The translations under genes and the position numbers were made by a program. A stretch of 64,000 bases of DNA, taken from contig NZ_RAPQ01000010.1 of assembly GCF_003610555.1 (NCBI RefSeq), positions 186,001-250,000 on the forward strand. The letters are read 5' to 3'. Every line of letters begins with the position of its first letter. Within the stretch, counting starts at the first letter, position 1. Under the pieces are notes generated by a model. The model was not told the origin of the DNA. It was given only the letters and a program-made list of their open reading frames with translations, and did no database searches. Shown here piece by piece: positions 35,650-45,015 of the stretch. The DNA is from Marinifilum flexuosum. GTDB lineage: Bacteria; Bacteroidota; Bacteroidia; Bacteroidales; Marinifilaceae.

Positions 35650-38169
35650 ATGAGTCAGCCACATAATAACAATACTGCTGAATTACATAAAGAAATAAAA
35701 AAATTACGTAAACAGATTGACTTTCTAAACAATAGAGAACAAGATTTCTTTGGTAATTATCGTCATATTTTATCTAATGATAAGATTGTGGCTTTCTACT
35801 GGTCATTCAGTAAAAATAAAATTCATTGGTCAGATTGTGCTGAAACCATATTTGGCTTAAAAAACACAACTTTTGGAAATACAAAAGAAAGCTTTTTACA
35901 TTGTATTAAACATGAGGATACAGCAAGTTTTGTAGATAAACTCTCTGAATGTTTTAGTAATAAATCAATAAATTGCGAATCAACTTTTAGGCTTTCAGAA
36001 AAAACCAACTCTACAGTTTGGATAAAAGCCTCTTGCAAAATAGAGTACGATTTAAAAGGAGATCCAATAGAGCTTAGAGGCATTTTAAAAGACATTACCC
36101 CCATAAAAGAAACCGAAGAAGAAAGATATCTTAATAACCTAAGATATCAAACACTATTCAATTACTCTCCTGTACCCTTATGGGAAGAAGAATTCTCTGA
36201 ACTCTATCAATATCTAGATGAATTAAAACAAAATGGCATAACAAACTTTAAAGATTATTTTAATGAGCATCCCGAATCTCTTGCCTTATGTTCGCAGAAA
36301 GTTAAGGTAACAGATGTAAACCTAGCAACATTAAAACTGCATGATGCTGGATCAAAAGAAGAACTACTAGGAAATTTAGACAAAATTTTCACTCCAAGAT
36401 CCTACGAGGTTTTTAAAAATGAAGTTATTGCTCTTGCAAATGGTCAAAAAGAATTTGAAACCGAAGGTGAAATTAAAACTCTAAGTGGTGTTGCCAAGCA
36501 AATTTATCTTAAACTATCAGTGGATTACAATTCCCTAGATCATGCAAAAGCCATGCTTGCTACAATCGATATCACCGACAGAAAAAAAGCAGATGCAGCA
36601 CTTGCTGAAAGCGAAAGAAAATTCCGAACATCATTTGAAGCGTCGGATGTTGGAATGGCAATTGTTGGTGAGGACAAAAAATTCCGTTCAGTAAATTCTG
36701 CATTCTGCAAGATGATGGAATCGACACCTGAGGATCTTATAAAAGATAATTTTATAGATATCACCCACCCTGAAGATATCGAACTTAGCAAACAACACTA
36801 TCAAAAATGCAAAGAAAGCAAACAAGCATTTACTATTGAGAAAAGATACCTTACACATAATGGAAATTTAAAATGGGGATTAACCAGCGTAAGTCCAATT
36901 TTTAATTCCAAGAGTAAATTTCTTTATACAATTGTTCATGTACAGGATATTACTGATCGAAAATACTCTGAAGAAGAACTTTTAAAAAGCAACAAAGAGT
37001 ACGAAGTTTTAGCAGAGGAATATAAAGATCAAAACGAAGAACTAATTAAAGCAATTGAAATTGCTGAAAGAAGCGATCGTTTAAAATCGGAATTCCTACA
37101 AAACCTATCGCATGAAATTCGCACACCAATGAATGCAATACTTGGTTTTACAGATTTCCTTGAGTTGGAAAGCATTACTCCAACCAAGCGCAAACAATAC
37201 ATCAACATTATAAAAAACAGTGGATTTCAGCTATTAAAAATCATCGATGACATTCTAGAAATCTCAGCTTTGGAAACAAAACACGTTCAACTAAACGAAA
37301 GCGAATTCAATCTTAACAACCTTCTTACGGAATTATTTACTATTTTTCAACCTCAGGCAAAAAAGCAAAATTTATCTCTATACCTGCACAAAGATTTAAA
37401 TGACGAAAGTTGCTTCATTCATTCTGATGAAGTCAAATTAAGGAAAGTACTTGTTAACCTTATTGAAAATTCACTCAAGTATACAAACTCAGGTTCTATT
37501 GAGATTGGATACCACGTTAATGAAAATACATTAGAGCTATATGTGAAAGACACAGGTATTGGAATCGATACTACACGACATTCACAAATATTTGAAAGGT
37601 TTTCTCAAGCCGAAGGTGAAATTAGCAACAAGCAAGGTGGTTTAGGCCTAGGGCTTTCCATTGTAAAAGAAAACGTAAAGTTACTTCAAGGTGAAATTAA
37701 ACTGATTTCTAAAGTTGATAAAGGAAGTAAATTCATTATCGAATTGAAAAACTGTATTATCCCAAATCAAGAAAATAATACAAAACCATGCAAAAAGGGT
37801 AACAATTGCAATATTTTGGTTGTTGAAGATGAAGAAATAAATTACTTATATTTTGAATCTTTAATGGAGGAAATTGCTCCTGAATGCCGTTTAGAACATG
37901 CAAAAAATGGACTTGAAGCAATCGAACTTTTCAAGCAGAAAGAGTTTAAGCTTGTTTTTATGGATATAAAGATGCCTGAAATGAATGGGTATGAAGCAAG
38001 CATGGAAATTATTAAAATCAATCCTGAGCAGAAAATTATTGCGCAAACAGCCTATTCAACAAGCGAAGATAAAATAAAAGCCAAACTAGCTGGCTGTAAT
38101 GACTTTATATCCAAGCCTATTAGTATGAAAACAATGCAGAAAATACTAGCAAAACACCTAATTTATTAG
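35650..38169 (+). CDS. Cytoplasmic multi-PAS hybrid histidine kinase with receiver
   Basis: The 839-residue protein has no membrane segment. A short coiled coil (residues about 8-35) is followed by three PAS-like domains (about 40-155, 165-310 and 320-440); IELRGILKDITPIKETEEE and IVHVQDITDRKYSEEEL are PAC-type ends. A coiled coil leads to HisKA with His488 (NLSHEIRTPMN), then ATPase motifs NLIENSLKY, DTGIGID and GGLGLGLSIV. A receiver (about 718-838) carries Asp772 in MDIKMPEMNG and the AQTAYSTSEDK and GCNDFISKPI segments. No output domain is present. Its kinase core and receiver are clearly paralogous to the membrane kinase at 1370-3340. The signal is unknown. Confidence 0.93.
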   Translation: MSQPHNNNTAELHKEIKKLRKQIDFLNNREQDFFGNYRHILSNDKIVAFYWSFSKNKIHWSDCAETIFGLKNTTFGNTKESFLHCIKHEDTASFVDKLSECFSNKSINCESTFRLSEKTNSTVWIKASCKIEYDLKGDPIELRGILKDITPIKETEEERYLNNLRYQTLFNYSPVPLWEEEFSELYQYLDELKQNGITNFKDYFNEHPESLALCSQKVKVTDVNLATLKLHDAGSKEELLGNLDKIFTPRSYEVFKNEVIALANGQKEFETEGEIKTLSGVAKQIYLKLSVDYNSLDHAKAMLATIDITDRKKADAALAESERKFRTSFEASDVGMAIVGEDKKFRSVNSAFCKMMESTPEDLIKDNFIDITHPEDIELSKQHYQKCKESKQAFTIEKRYLTHNGNLKWGLTSVSPIFNSKSKFLYTIVHVQDITDRKYSEEELLKSNKEYEVLAEEYKDQNEELIKAIEIAERSDRLKSEFLQNLSHEIRTPMNAILGFTDFLELESITPTKRKQYINIIKNSGFQLLKIIDDILEISALETKHVQLNESEFNLNNLLTELFTIFQPQAKKQNLSLYLHKDLNDESCFIHSDEVKLRKVLVNLIENSLKYTNSGSIEIGYHVNENTLELYVKDTGIGIDTTRHSQIFERFSQAEGEISNKQGGLGLGLSIVKENVKLLQGEIKLISKVDKGSKFIIELKNCIIPNQENNTKPCKKGNNCNILVVEDEEINYLYFESLMEEIAPECRLEHAKNGLEAIELFKQKEFKLVFMDIKMPEMNGYEASMEIIKINPEQKIIAQTAYSTSEDKIKAKLAGCNDFISKPISMKTMQKILAKHLIY

Positions 38170-38193
38170 ATAAGGTAAATTATAGAAAAAATA

Positions 38194-38228
38194 ATTGGCT
38201 CATTTGATTTTTATTCAAATAAGCCAAT
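38194..38228. terminator. Terminator between the hybrid kinase and sdaA genes
   Basis: A 14-bp stem with one mismatch (38194-38207 with 38215-38228, built from ATTGGCT and ATTTGA halves) has T-rich sequence on both sides and lies between two convergent genes, so it can serve both. Confidence 0.75.
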
Positions 38229-38234
38229 ATCTTT

Positions 38235-39440
38235 TTATCGATAGGTAAATCCTTTTAAACTAGCCAAACCTCCAAGTGAAGTTTCTTTATAAGACAAAGA
38301 CAAATCTAAACCTGTTTTCATCATAGTTTCGGTCACCTGATCAAAACTAATTCTATGTCTTCCATCAGACAATAATGCGTAAGTATTGTGATTTAATGCA
38401 CGAGCTGCAGCAAACACATTACGCTCGATACATGGAATTTGAACCAAGCCCAAAACCGGATCACAAGTCAATCCCAAATGATGCTCCAAACCCATTTCAG
38501 CCGAATATTCAATCTGGTAAATGGTTCCTCCATGCAATTGAGTTGCCGCTCCTGAAGCCATCGCACAAGCAACTCCAACTTCTCCCTGACATCCTACTTC
38601 TGCTCCAGAAATTGAAGCATTGAATTTTACGATATTTCCAATTAATCCTGCCGTAGCTAAAGCTTTCAAAATATCCTTCTTTTTAAACTTGTAGAATTTT
38701 TTGTGATAATATAGAATTGCCGGCAAGACTCCACACGCTCCACATGTTGGCGCTGTTACAATAGTTCCTCCTCCTGCATTCTCTTCTGATACCGCCAATG
38801 CATATGAATAAAGCATCGAACGCTTTCGCATTGGCCCACTATAGGTCTTTGCTTTTAAGTGATACAAATGTGACTTACGAGGTAATTTTAAACCTCCTGG
38901 AAGTTCACCTTCATTGTTCATTCCTTTTTTTATGGCATTCTTCATTGCAGTCCAAACCTCATCTAAAAAACCCCAAATTTCTTCTCCCTCTCTTAACAAA
39001 ACGTATTCCCAAAGTTGCTTATCATTCTCTTTACACCACTCTAGAATAGTATCCATAGTAGTTAAATCATAAATTGATTGTGAAGAATGTTCTGTCTTAT
39101 CATCAACAATGGCACCACCTCCAATACTATAAGCAGTCCATTCTTCTACAACTTCCCCTGATTTGTCAAAGGACTTTAATCTTAATGCATTTGGATGTTT
39201 TTCCAGAAACTCCTTTGGTTTCCATATTAAATCAAGCTCCTTGCTCTTAAAAACCTCTTCGATAGCAACACCTGTAAGGTGTCCTTTTCCCGTTGCAGCA
39301 AGACTTCCAAATAGAGTTACCTCAAATTTATCATGACCAGAATTTCTTTGCAGAAATTCCTCTGCTGCTTTTCTAGGTCCCATGGTATGGCTACTAGAAG
39401 GACCATAGCCAATTCTATATAGTTCTTTTATTGATTCCAT
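38235..39440 (-). CDS. sdaA: L-serine ammonia-lyase, iron-sulfur-dependent, single chain
   Basis: The 401-residue protein joins the beta and alpha parts of serine dehydratase in one chain. The beta part starts ELYRIGYGPSSSHTMGP, and the alpha part carries TAPTCGACGVLPA, SGAEVGCQGEVGVACAMASG and LVQIPCIERN, whose cysteines bind the [4Fe-4S] cluster. It deaminates L-serine to pyruvate and ammonia in the cytoplasm, in keeping with an organism growing on peptides. Some family members are shorter than the ~450-residue E. coli form, as here. Confidence 0.95.
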   Translation of the reverse strand: MESIKELYRIGYGPSSSHTMGPRKAAEEFLQRNSGHDKFEVTLFGSLAATGKGHLTGVAIEEVFKSKELDLIWKPKEFLEKHPNALRLKSFDKSGEVVEEWTAYSIGGGAIVDDKTEHSSQSIYDLTTMDTILEWCKENDKQLWEYVLLREGEEIWGFLDEVWTAMKNAIKKGMNNEGELPGGLKLPRKSHLYHLKAKTYSGPMRKRSMLYSYALAVSEENAGGGTIVTAPTCGACGVLPAILYYHKKFYKFKKKDILKALATAGLIGNIVKFNASISGAEVGCQGEVGVACAMASGAATQLHGGTIYQIEYSAEMGLEHHLGLTCDPVLGLVQIPCIERNVFAAARALNHNTYALLSDGRHRISFDQVTETMMKTGLDLSLSYKETSLGGLASLKGFTYR

Positions 39441-39508
39441 TTCTGTTGTTGTTTAGTTGCGTACAAATTTAATAAATGCAACGAAAGGAATTACAATTTT
39501 GGCAGGCA

Positions 39509-39541
39509 TAAAAAAAGAGAAGTTCATTATTGAACTTCTCT
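39509..39541 (-). terminator. Terminator of the tRNA operon
   Basis: A perfect 11-bp stem (39516-39526 with 39531-39541, AGAGAAGTTCA/TGAACTTCTCT) with a TTAT loop and a T run on the minus strand lies 6 bases after the last tRNA-Pro. Confidence 0.9.
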
Positions 39542-39547
39542 TCTCTG

Positions 39548-39622
39548 TCGGGGTGGCAGGATTCGAACCTGCGACCTCCTGCTCCCAAAGCAGGCGCGAT
39601 AACCGGGCTACGCTACACCCCG
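39548..39622 (-). tRNA. tRNA-Pro(TGG), copy 3 of 3
   Basis: The gene folds as a full cloverleaf: acceptor CGGGGTG/CACCCCG, anticodon loop TTTGGGA giving anticodon TGG, and T loop GTTCGAATC. CCA is not encoded. Identical in sequence to the two copies upstream. Confidence 0.97.
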
Positions 39623-39682
39623 AAAAAATCCGGTACTTATTTCGATAAAACGAGAAGTTTTTAAACTCCTCAAATTTTTCTG

Positions 39683-39757
39683 TCGGGGTGGCAGGATTCG
39701 AACCTGCGACCTCCTGCTCCCAAAGCAGGCGCGATAACCGGGCTACGCTACACCCCG
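39683..39757 (-). tRNA. tRNA-Pro(TGG), copy 2 of 3
   Basis: Identical 75-base tRNA-Pro gene, 60 bases upstream of copy 3 in transcription order. The spacer resembles the one between copies 1 and 2, including an imperfect hairpin similar to the operon terminator. Confidence 0.97.
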
Positions 39758-39820
39758 AAAAATTCGGTACTCTTTTCGATAAAAAAAGAGAAGCTTTTAA
39801 ACTCCTCTGAAAATTTTCGG

Positions 39821-39895
39821 TCGGGGTGGCAGGATTCGAACCTGCGACCTCCTGCTCCCAAAGCAGGCGCGATAACCGGGCTACGCTACACCCCG
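39821..39895 (-). tRNA. tRNA-Pro(TGG), copy 1 of 3
   Basis: Identical 75-base tRNA-Pro gene, first of the three Pro copies. It follows tRNA-Ser by 9 bases, so both are processed from one transcript. Confidence 0.97.
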
Positions 39896-39902
39896 AAAAC
39901 TT

Positions 39903-39993
<91 letters not shown>

Positions 39994-40005
39994 TGATTGC
40001 GGAAG

Positions 40006-40035
40006 CAAAAGTATGTAAAAATTTCTGATGTGCAA
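40006..40035 (-). promoter_or_regulatory. Promoter of the tRNA-Ser/tRNA-Pro operon
   Basis: TTG (40035-40033, within TTTTG) is followed by exactly 19 bases and TACTTTTG (40013-40006) on the minus strand, a full match to the Bacteroidota promoter pattern. It ends 12 bases before the tRNA-Ser gene. Confidence 0.85.
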
Positions 40036-40137
40036 AATATTTTTTTCGCAATCATTCAAAGATTCCTTCAGGCCTGATTATAGTAAATTATAAATCAATG
40101 AGATTAGATTTTATTTTTTTTTGAAATATTTTTAAAA

Positions 40138-40170
40138 AAAGCCGAAAAGGAAACAATCCCTTTCGGCTTT
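40138..40170. terminator. Terminator of the floA operon
   Basis: A GC-containing stem (GCCGAAA with TTTCGGC, extended by a GG/CC pair after a mismatch) is flanked by A and T runs. It lies 20 bases past the floA stop. Confidence 0.9.
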
Positions 40171-40190
40171 TACTCAAAATTCACTGAATT

Positions 40191-41171
40191 TTATTTCTTC
40201 TTCCCTTTATCTTTAGGGTTTGCAATATTCTCTCTCATGCTTGTATCAGCTTCGATATTCTTCATACGATAGTAATCCATGATACCAAGCTGTCCATTTC
40301 TGAAAGCTTCAGCCATTGCTCTTGGCACCTCAGCTTCCGCCTCGATTACTTTAGCACGCATTTCCTGAGCCAATGCTTTATTTTCTTGTTCAGAAGCTAC
40401 AGCCATTGCTCTACGTTCCTCAGCTTTTGCTTGTGCAATTTTCAAATCTGCGTCAGCCTGATCGGTTTGAAGAACCGCACCAATGTTTTTACCTATGTCG
40501 ATATCGGCGATATCAATTGATAAAATTTCAAATGCAGTACCAGCATCCAAACCTTTCTCCAATACAACTCTCGAGATATTATCAGGATTCTCAAGAACCG
40601 ATTTATGAGTTTCAGATGAACCAATTGATGATACAATACCTTCACCAACACGTGCAAGAACGGTTTCCTCACCAGCTCCACCAACCAATTGACGGATGTT
40701 TGCTCGTACGGTAACTCTTGCTTTTGCTATCAACTGAATTCCATCTTTAGAAACAGCTGTTACAGGAGGAGTATTAATCACCTTAGGAATCACACTCATT
40801 TGAACTGCTTCGTAAACATCACGACCAGCCAAATCGATAGCAGTTGCCATTTGAAATGGAAGATCAATATTTGCTTTAGAAGCTGAAACTAAAGCATGTG
40901 TAACTTGCGAAACATGACCTCCTGCCAAATAGTGAGCTTCCAATTCATCTCGATTCAATTTTAATCCAGCCTTGGTTCCTTCAATTAATGCACGAACAAT
41001 TACATTTGGCGGTACTTTTCTCCAACGCATAAATACCAATTGAATCAAAGATATTCTAACTCCTGACAACAGAGCTGAAAACCAAAGTGCCACAGGAATA
41101 AAGAAAAACAGGATATAAATCCCGACTCCTACAGCAGCAAATATTAGAATTATAGTTCCAATTCCTTCCAT
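40191..41171 (-). CDS. floA: Flotillin-like protein FloA
   Basis: The 326-residue protein has an N-terminal hydrophobic anchor (about 5-40) and matches the FloA/YqfA (UPF0365) family throughout: [60 protein letters not shown] and the Ala/Glu-rich [20 protein letters not shown] stretch. FloA assembles functional membrane microdomains and affects membrane fluidity and secretion complexes. It follows the nfeD-like gene by 10 bases, the usual pairing. Confidence 0.95.
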   Translation of the reverse strand: MEGIGTIILIFAAVGVGIYILFFFIPVALWFSALLSGVRISLIQLVFMRWRKVPPNVIVRALIEGTKAGLKLNRDELEAHYLAGGHVSQVTHALVSASKANIDLPFQMATAIDLAGRDVYEAVQMSVIPKVINTPPVTAVSKDGIQLIAKARVTVRANIRQLVGGAGEETVLARVGEGIVSSIGSSETHKSVLENPDNISRVVLEKGLDAGTAFEILSIDIADIDIGKNIGAVLQTDQADADLKIAQAKAEERRAMAVASEQENKALAQEMRAKVIEAEAEVPRAMAEAFRNGQLGIMDYYRMKNIEADTSMRENIANPKDKGKKK

Positions 41172-41181
41172 CTGTATAGTT

Positions 41182-41646
41182 TTATATAGGTTTTACAATT
41201 ACAATTTTATCCATTAAACCAATAACTTCTACTTTGCTCTTCTCATCAATATAAGCACCTGTAGATTTTGCTTCGACAACTGTTTTATTAATCTTTATTT
41301 TTCCCATAGGTGCCAGTCTGGATAAACAGATTCCTTGATCACCTACATTTATTTTCTCATCTTCCAGCTTTTCTACTTTCGAATCTACCTCTGCTTTCAG
41401 CATTATTTTATTCCAAGTATTAGACTTTAATGCCAACACTAAAGATATTCCACAGAAAATAATTGTAGCCAACACCGTTAAATGTCCAATGGTATTTCCA
41501 TAATGATCATAGGCTAGGTAAATACCTCCACCAATCATTAAAACACCACCTATTGCGGCCAATGTAATTCCTGGAATCACCAAAAATTCTAATAACAAAA
41601 GAAGAACTCCTAATAGAATAAGTAATACAATAATTAAAGCTGTCAT
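41182..41646 (-). CDS. NfeD family membrane protein
   Basis: The 154-residue protein has three N-terminal membrane helices (about 3-23, 27-47 and 55-72) and a C-terminal OB-fold (about 95-152, with [19 protein letters not shown] and DKIVIVKP). NfeD proteins partner with stomatin/flotillin proteins; being 10 bases upstream of floA supports this. It belongs to the short form without a ClpP-like protease part. Confidence 0.92.
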   Translation of the reverse strand: MTALIIVLLILLGVLLLLLEFLVIPGITLAAIGGVLMIGGGIYLAYDHYGNTIGHLTVLATIIFCGISLVLALKSNTWNKIMLKAEVDSKVEKLEDEKINVGDQGICLSRLAPMGKIKINKTVVEAKSTGAYIDEKSKVEVIGLMDKIVIVKPI

Positions 41647-41664
41647 TAAATTCTAAATCTAAAA

Positions 41665-41946
41665 TTATACAATTGTGACCTTTAATCCCTTCTTCGCCAA
41701 ACCTTCTCTCATTGGTCTAATAACACTCATTTTTCCTTTTTTCACATCACACTTGCCTTTGTAATGCGTAATATATGCACACTGTTCTGCCTGTTCAAGA
41801 TCATGATTGCAGATATCAACAAGTGCATCTACAACAAAATCGAAGGTGTGATAATCATCGTTATGCAAAAGCAAAGTGTTACGATTAATGATATCATCCA
41901 AAACCTCATTTTCCTCCCCCAAATATCCTTCATCGTAATTACTCAT
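41665..41946 (-). CDS. clpS: ATP-dependent Clp protease adaptor ClpS
   Basis: The 93-residue protein carries the ClpS core: TLLLHNDDYHTFDFVVDAL, then EQCAYITHYKGKCDVKKG. The family uses this core to bind N-degron substrates and hand them to ClpA/ClpC. I start it at the ATG at 41946; a longer frame reaching 42033 would overlap the upstream gene. It lies 13 bases after the SPOR-protein gene and 18 bases before the nfeD-like gene. Confidence 0.92.
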   Translation of the reverse strand: MSNYDEGYLGEENEVLDDIINRNTLLLHNDDYHTFDFVVDALVDICNHDLEQAEQCAYITHYKGKCDVKKGKMSVIRPMREGLAKKGLKVTIV

Positions 41947-41959
41947 ATCGTCAAAATTT

Positions 41960-44152
41960 TTATTGTCGAAGAATTTCCAATGCTTGCTGAATGGTAATTT
42001 TATCGCTTCCGGAATAAGCCACAGTAAATGCATCGCTTAATCCAGCTTCTCTAAGTTCCATTTTCAATTTACTCACTTTGCTATAAGAATCAAAGTTTCC
42101 AATCGTGCAAATTGTATATCCTCTGTAATCATTGGCATATTCAATTTTATATTTCGAAAATGCTCTAAGTTTATCCTTCACATCTTGCGGAACACCTTCT
42201 GAAAAAGCTCCCACCTGAACCTTGAATACAACTTCTCCACCATCAGCTTTTACTGTCTTAGGTTTTGTAATTGGCTTTGATGTTGATTTTGCCACTACGG
42301 TAGGCTGATAATTCTGATCGGTTATTTTTATTGCCTGTGCAAGATTTGCTTTCTTACCATCCTTATATGCAACTACAAATGCATTAGGAAAAAGCTGTCT
42401 GATTTCAGGAATGGCTGACTTAGCAGAAGCAAAAGTTGGATAATTTCCAACCATATATTTATACAACTTGCCATTTCCTGCCAATTCCTCCTTAACCGGA
42501 TTTAAGCCTTCAAAAAATTTAGGATCTCTTCTGCTTGAAAATACTCCTACTTGTAAATGATAAACATAGCCTGCAATCACATTCTCTGATTTTTCAGGAA
42601 GCTTTTCCGATGTCATTACCAAATGTTCTTTTTTGTCCGATTGTGCAACAACATCGGTTTCTATGGTTCCAACAATATGCTTGTTCAAATAATCTGATTC
42701 GATAGATCTTGCCTGCATCATTTTTTGCTGGGCTTGATTTCCCAACTCGTACGATTTTTCTTCCAGTTTCGAAATTTGTTTGCTCAAGCCAGCTTTTGTA
42801 GCTTCATTAGCATCTGCCAATTTTGTTCTCAAGGTTTCCGTTACACTATAAAGGCTATCTGAATTGAATTTATCATTTTTCGATTGCATGAAAATATTCT
42901 TCGCCTCATTCGATTTAAACTCCGTTAGGTAATGGTAGGTCAATTCTTCACTAATTTGAAAGTTGAAGTATGGTAAATTAGCGCTGGTAAATTTAGTTGT
43001 ATACTTTATTTCAGAGGAAGCCATTTCAACTGCAGGTTTTTCTGGCATAACATTTCCTCCTTTTTTTAGCACAGCCAATTCAGGAAGTGATTCCGCATTC
43101 ATTACCACTTTTTGCTCTGGATATTCCGACAGCTTAATTTTATAAATCGTTACATCCGTTTTTCCATTCTCACGACTCGAAGCAAAACAAGCAAACTCAT
43201 CGTTTACATCCGTCGCAAAAAAGAAATCGTTAGAAGTTGAATTGATAGGAAAACCTAAACTCTCTGGTTCAGTCCAGGTATCAGTTATTTCATTATATAC
43301 CGATCTAAAAATATCAAATCCGCCCATACTTGCATGCCCTTGAGAACAGAAATATAATGTTCTGCCATCACCTGCCATATAAGGGTAAATTTCATCTAAA
43401 TCTGTATTCAAAGCAGTTAGTGCTTCCCATTCGCCCCAACCTCCGTTTTTTAAACGCTTGGCACGATACAAATCCCTTCCATTTTTCTTATTTTTTCCAT
43501 AGCTAGAGAAATATATGTATTGACCTTTGTTTGCCAAACATGCTACATCTACATCACCTGTTCCATCATATCTTGATTTGATGCTTTTTGTTTTCTTTGA
43601 CAATCTATCATCAAAACCTTCAATTTTGTAATAGCGGAAAAACTCTTGCTTATTAACTACCGTTTTATCTCTAACATCAACCACATAATATGAATTCACC
43701 AAAGGCAACCCATTCTGACACATTACGATCAACTTATCAATTCCCGTAGATTTTTTCTTATAGTATTCCTGGAACTTTCTGTAGTAACGAATTGCCGAGT
43801 TGAATTGATAATTCATATGAAAAGCACGACCCAAATAATATGGAACCGATGCATTTACATTCTTGGTTGAAGCTATTTTAAGATGTTTGATTGCTTCTGG
43901 AACATTTTCATTCAACTCCACCTGGCAAACTCCAAGATAATAATTGTATTCCGGATCTTGAGGATATACATTCATGAGCTCCTGATACAAAGGCATCGCG
44001 CTTTTGTAGTTTTCATCATCAAAAAAAGTAAAGGCTTCCTCTTCAATTTGCTGTTCGGTTTTTCCTCCGCTAAAGCTTTGGGCAAATGATATTTGGGCAA
44101 TAAACAGAGCGATTAAAAGCAACGTGCTGCGTAATCTCATAGTTTTGTTCAT
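41960..44152 (-). CDS. TPR-PD40-SPOR envelope protein
   Basis: The 730-residue exported protein has a signal peptide (ends QISFAQ) and TPR-like helices (about 30-150, with YYLGVCQVELNENVPEAIKH). PD40/propeller-like repeats follow (about 195-350: GQYIYFSSYGKNKKNGRDLY, GRTLYFCSQGHASMGGFDIF, ACFASSRENGKTDV). After a helical linker, two SPOR-like domains occupy about 535-620 (YHLQVGVFSSRRDPKFF) and 650-725 (FKVQVGAFSEGVPQDVK). SPOR domains bind denuded peptidoglycan, so it probably sits at the septum or cell wall. The TPR-PD40 layout resembles T9SS-associated PorE-type proteins but without an OmpA domain. It is first in a run with clpS, nfeD and floA. Confidence 0.85.
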   Translation of the reverse strand: MNKTMRLRSTLLLIALFIAQISFAQSFSGGKTEQQIEEEAFTFFDDENYKSAMPLYQELMNVYPQDPEYNYYLGVCQVELNENVPEAIKHLKIASTKNVNASVPYYLGRAFHMNYQFNSAIRYYRKFQEYYKKKSTGIDKLIVMCQNGLPLVNSYYVVDVRDKTVVNKQEFFRYYKIEGFDDRLSKKTKSIKSRYDGTGDVDVACLANKGQYIYFSSYGKNKKNGRDLYRAKRLKNGGWGEWEALTALNTDLDEIYPYMAGDGRTLYFCSQGHASMGGFDIFRSVYNEITDTWTEPESLGFPINSTSNDFFFATDVNDEFACFASSRENGKTDVTIYKIKLSEYPEQKVVMNAESLPELAVLKKGGNVMPEKPAVEMASSEIKYTTKFTSANLPYFNFQISEELTYHYLTEFKSNEAKNIFMQSKNDKFNSDSLYSVTETLRTKLADANEATKAGLSKQISKLEEKSYELGNQAQQKMMQARSIESDYLNKHIVGTIETDVVAQSDKKEHLVMTSEKLPEKSENVIAGYVYHLQVGVFSSRRDPKFFEGLNPVKEELAGNGKLYKYMVGNYPTFASAKSAIPEIRQLFPNAFVVAYKDGKKANLAQAIKITDQNYQPTVVAKSTSKPITKPKTVKADGGEVVFKVQVGAFSEGVPQDVKDKLRAFSKYKIEYANDYRGYTICTIGNFDSYSKVSKLKMELREAGLSDAFTVAYSGSDKITIQQALEILRQ

Positions 44153-44493
44153 AGAATTAATTTCTTGCTAAAAGATAATCCGAAATATTAATTATTTTAT
44201 TTATAGCCCGTCCATATCCTCTTCACTTAAACTCCCCTAATACAAGGCTTACAATTATAAAATATTAATATAGTAAATATTTATAACAAAGATAATATAT
44301 AAAGTGTAAGTACGAAATAGCCAGAAAAAGATTGAATTAACAAAATATCCAAGTATAATCCTCAAAAAAAGATCCTCGATTGAATCTATTTCCGACGCAA
44401 TTTTTTTTAACTTCATGGGTTAATAACTTTAGTCGAATTAATTCGTTCGGATATTCGGATTAAGGTATATTTGTAATTCACAATTTCTGAAAA
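44153..44493. other. Divergent intergenic region before bcp
   Basis: This 341-base AT-rich spacer carries the promoters of two divergent genes. TATATTTG at 44466-44473 on the plus strand is a good -7 box for bcp, 20 bases before its start codon, with only a weak -33. Nothing else is recognisable. Confidence 0.45.
44466..44473 (+). promoter_or_regulatory. Candidate -7 box of bcp
   Basis: TATATTTG is an exact TAnnTTTG match ending 20 bases before the bcp start codon. Confidence 0.5.
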
Positions 44494-44961
44494 ATGACAC
44501 ATTTAAAAGAAGGAGATAAAGCACCAGATTTCAAGGGATTAAATCAAGATGAAAAAGAATTAAGCTTAGCTGATTTCAAAGGCAAAAAACTAATTCTTTA
44601 CTTCTATCCTAAAGATAACACACCTGGATGTACTGCGGAATCATGTAATTTGAATGAAAATTACGATGCCCTTACAAATTTAGGTTTTGAAGTTGTTGGT
44701 GTTAGCCCCGACAAAATTGCATCACATCAAAAATTCATTGCAAAACACAATTTGGCATTTAATTTAATTGCTGATACCGAAAAAGAAATTTTGGAAGCAT
44801 ATGGTGCCTGGGGGATGAAAAAACTTTACGGAAGAGAATACATGGGAGTAATTAGAACTACTTTTGTGATTTCTGAAGAAGGTGTAATCGAAAAAATCTT
44901 TAAGAAAGTAAAGACCAAAGACCACACCAATCAGATTCTTTCTGAAATGAACCTACAATAG
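44494..44961 (+). CDS. bcp: Thioredoxin-dependent thiol peroxidase (BCP-type peroxiredoxin)
   Basis: The 155-residue protein shows the BCP/PrxQ pattern: GDKAPDFKGLNQDEKELSL, LILYFYPKDNTPGCTAESC with the peroxidatic Cys and a resolving Cys five residues later, and the VVGVSPDKIASHQKF segment. It reduces hydrogen peroxide and organic peroxides in the cytoplasm using thioredoxin. It lies 54 bases before recA in the same direction. Confidence 0.95.
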   Translation: MTHLKEGDKAPDFKGLNQDEKELSLADFKGKKLILYFYPKDNTPGCTAESCNLNENYDALTNLGFEVVGVSPDKIASHQKFIAKHNLAFNLIADTEKEILEAYGAWGMKKLYGREYMGVIRTTFVISEEGVIEKIFKKVKTKDHTNQILSEMNLQ

Positions 44962-45015
44962 CTTGAAGCTTGAGACTTGAAGCTTTAAAATAGAAAATAT
45001 TAAAAAACACATATT

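Noticed and set aside
39457-39648. 63-codon ORF containing GVAGFEPATSCSQSRRDNRA
   Set aside because: It is the antisense translation of tRNA-Pro and is a well-known false peptide; the tRNA genes and terminator explain the sequence.
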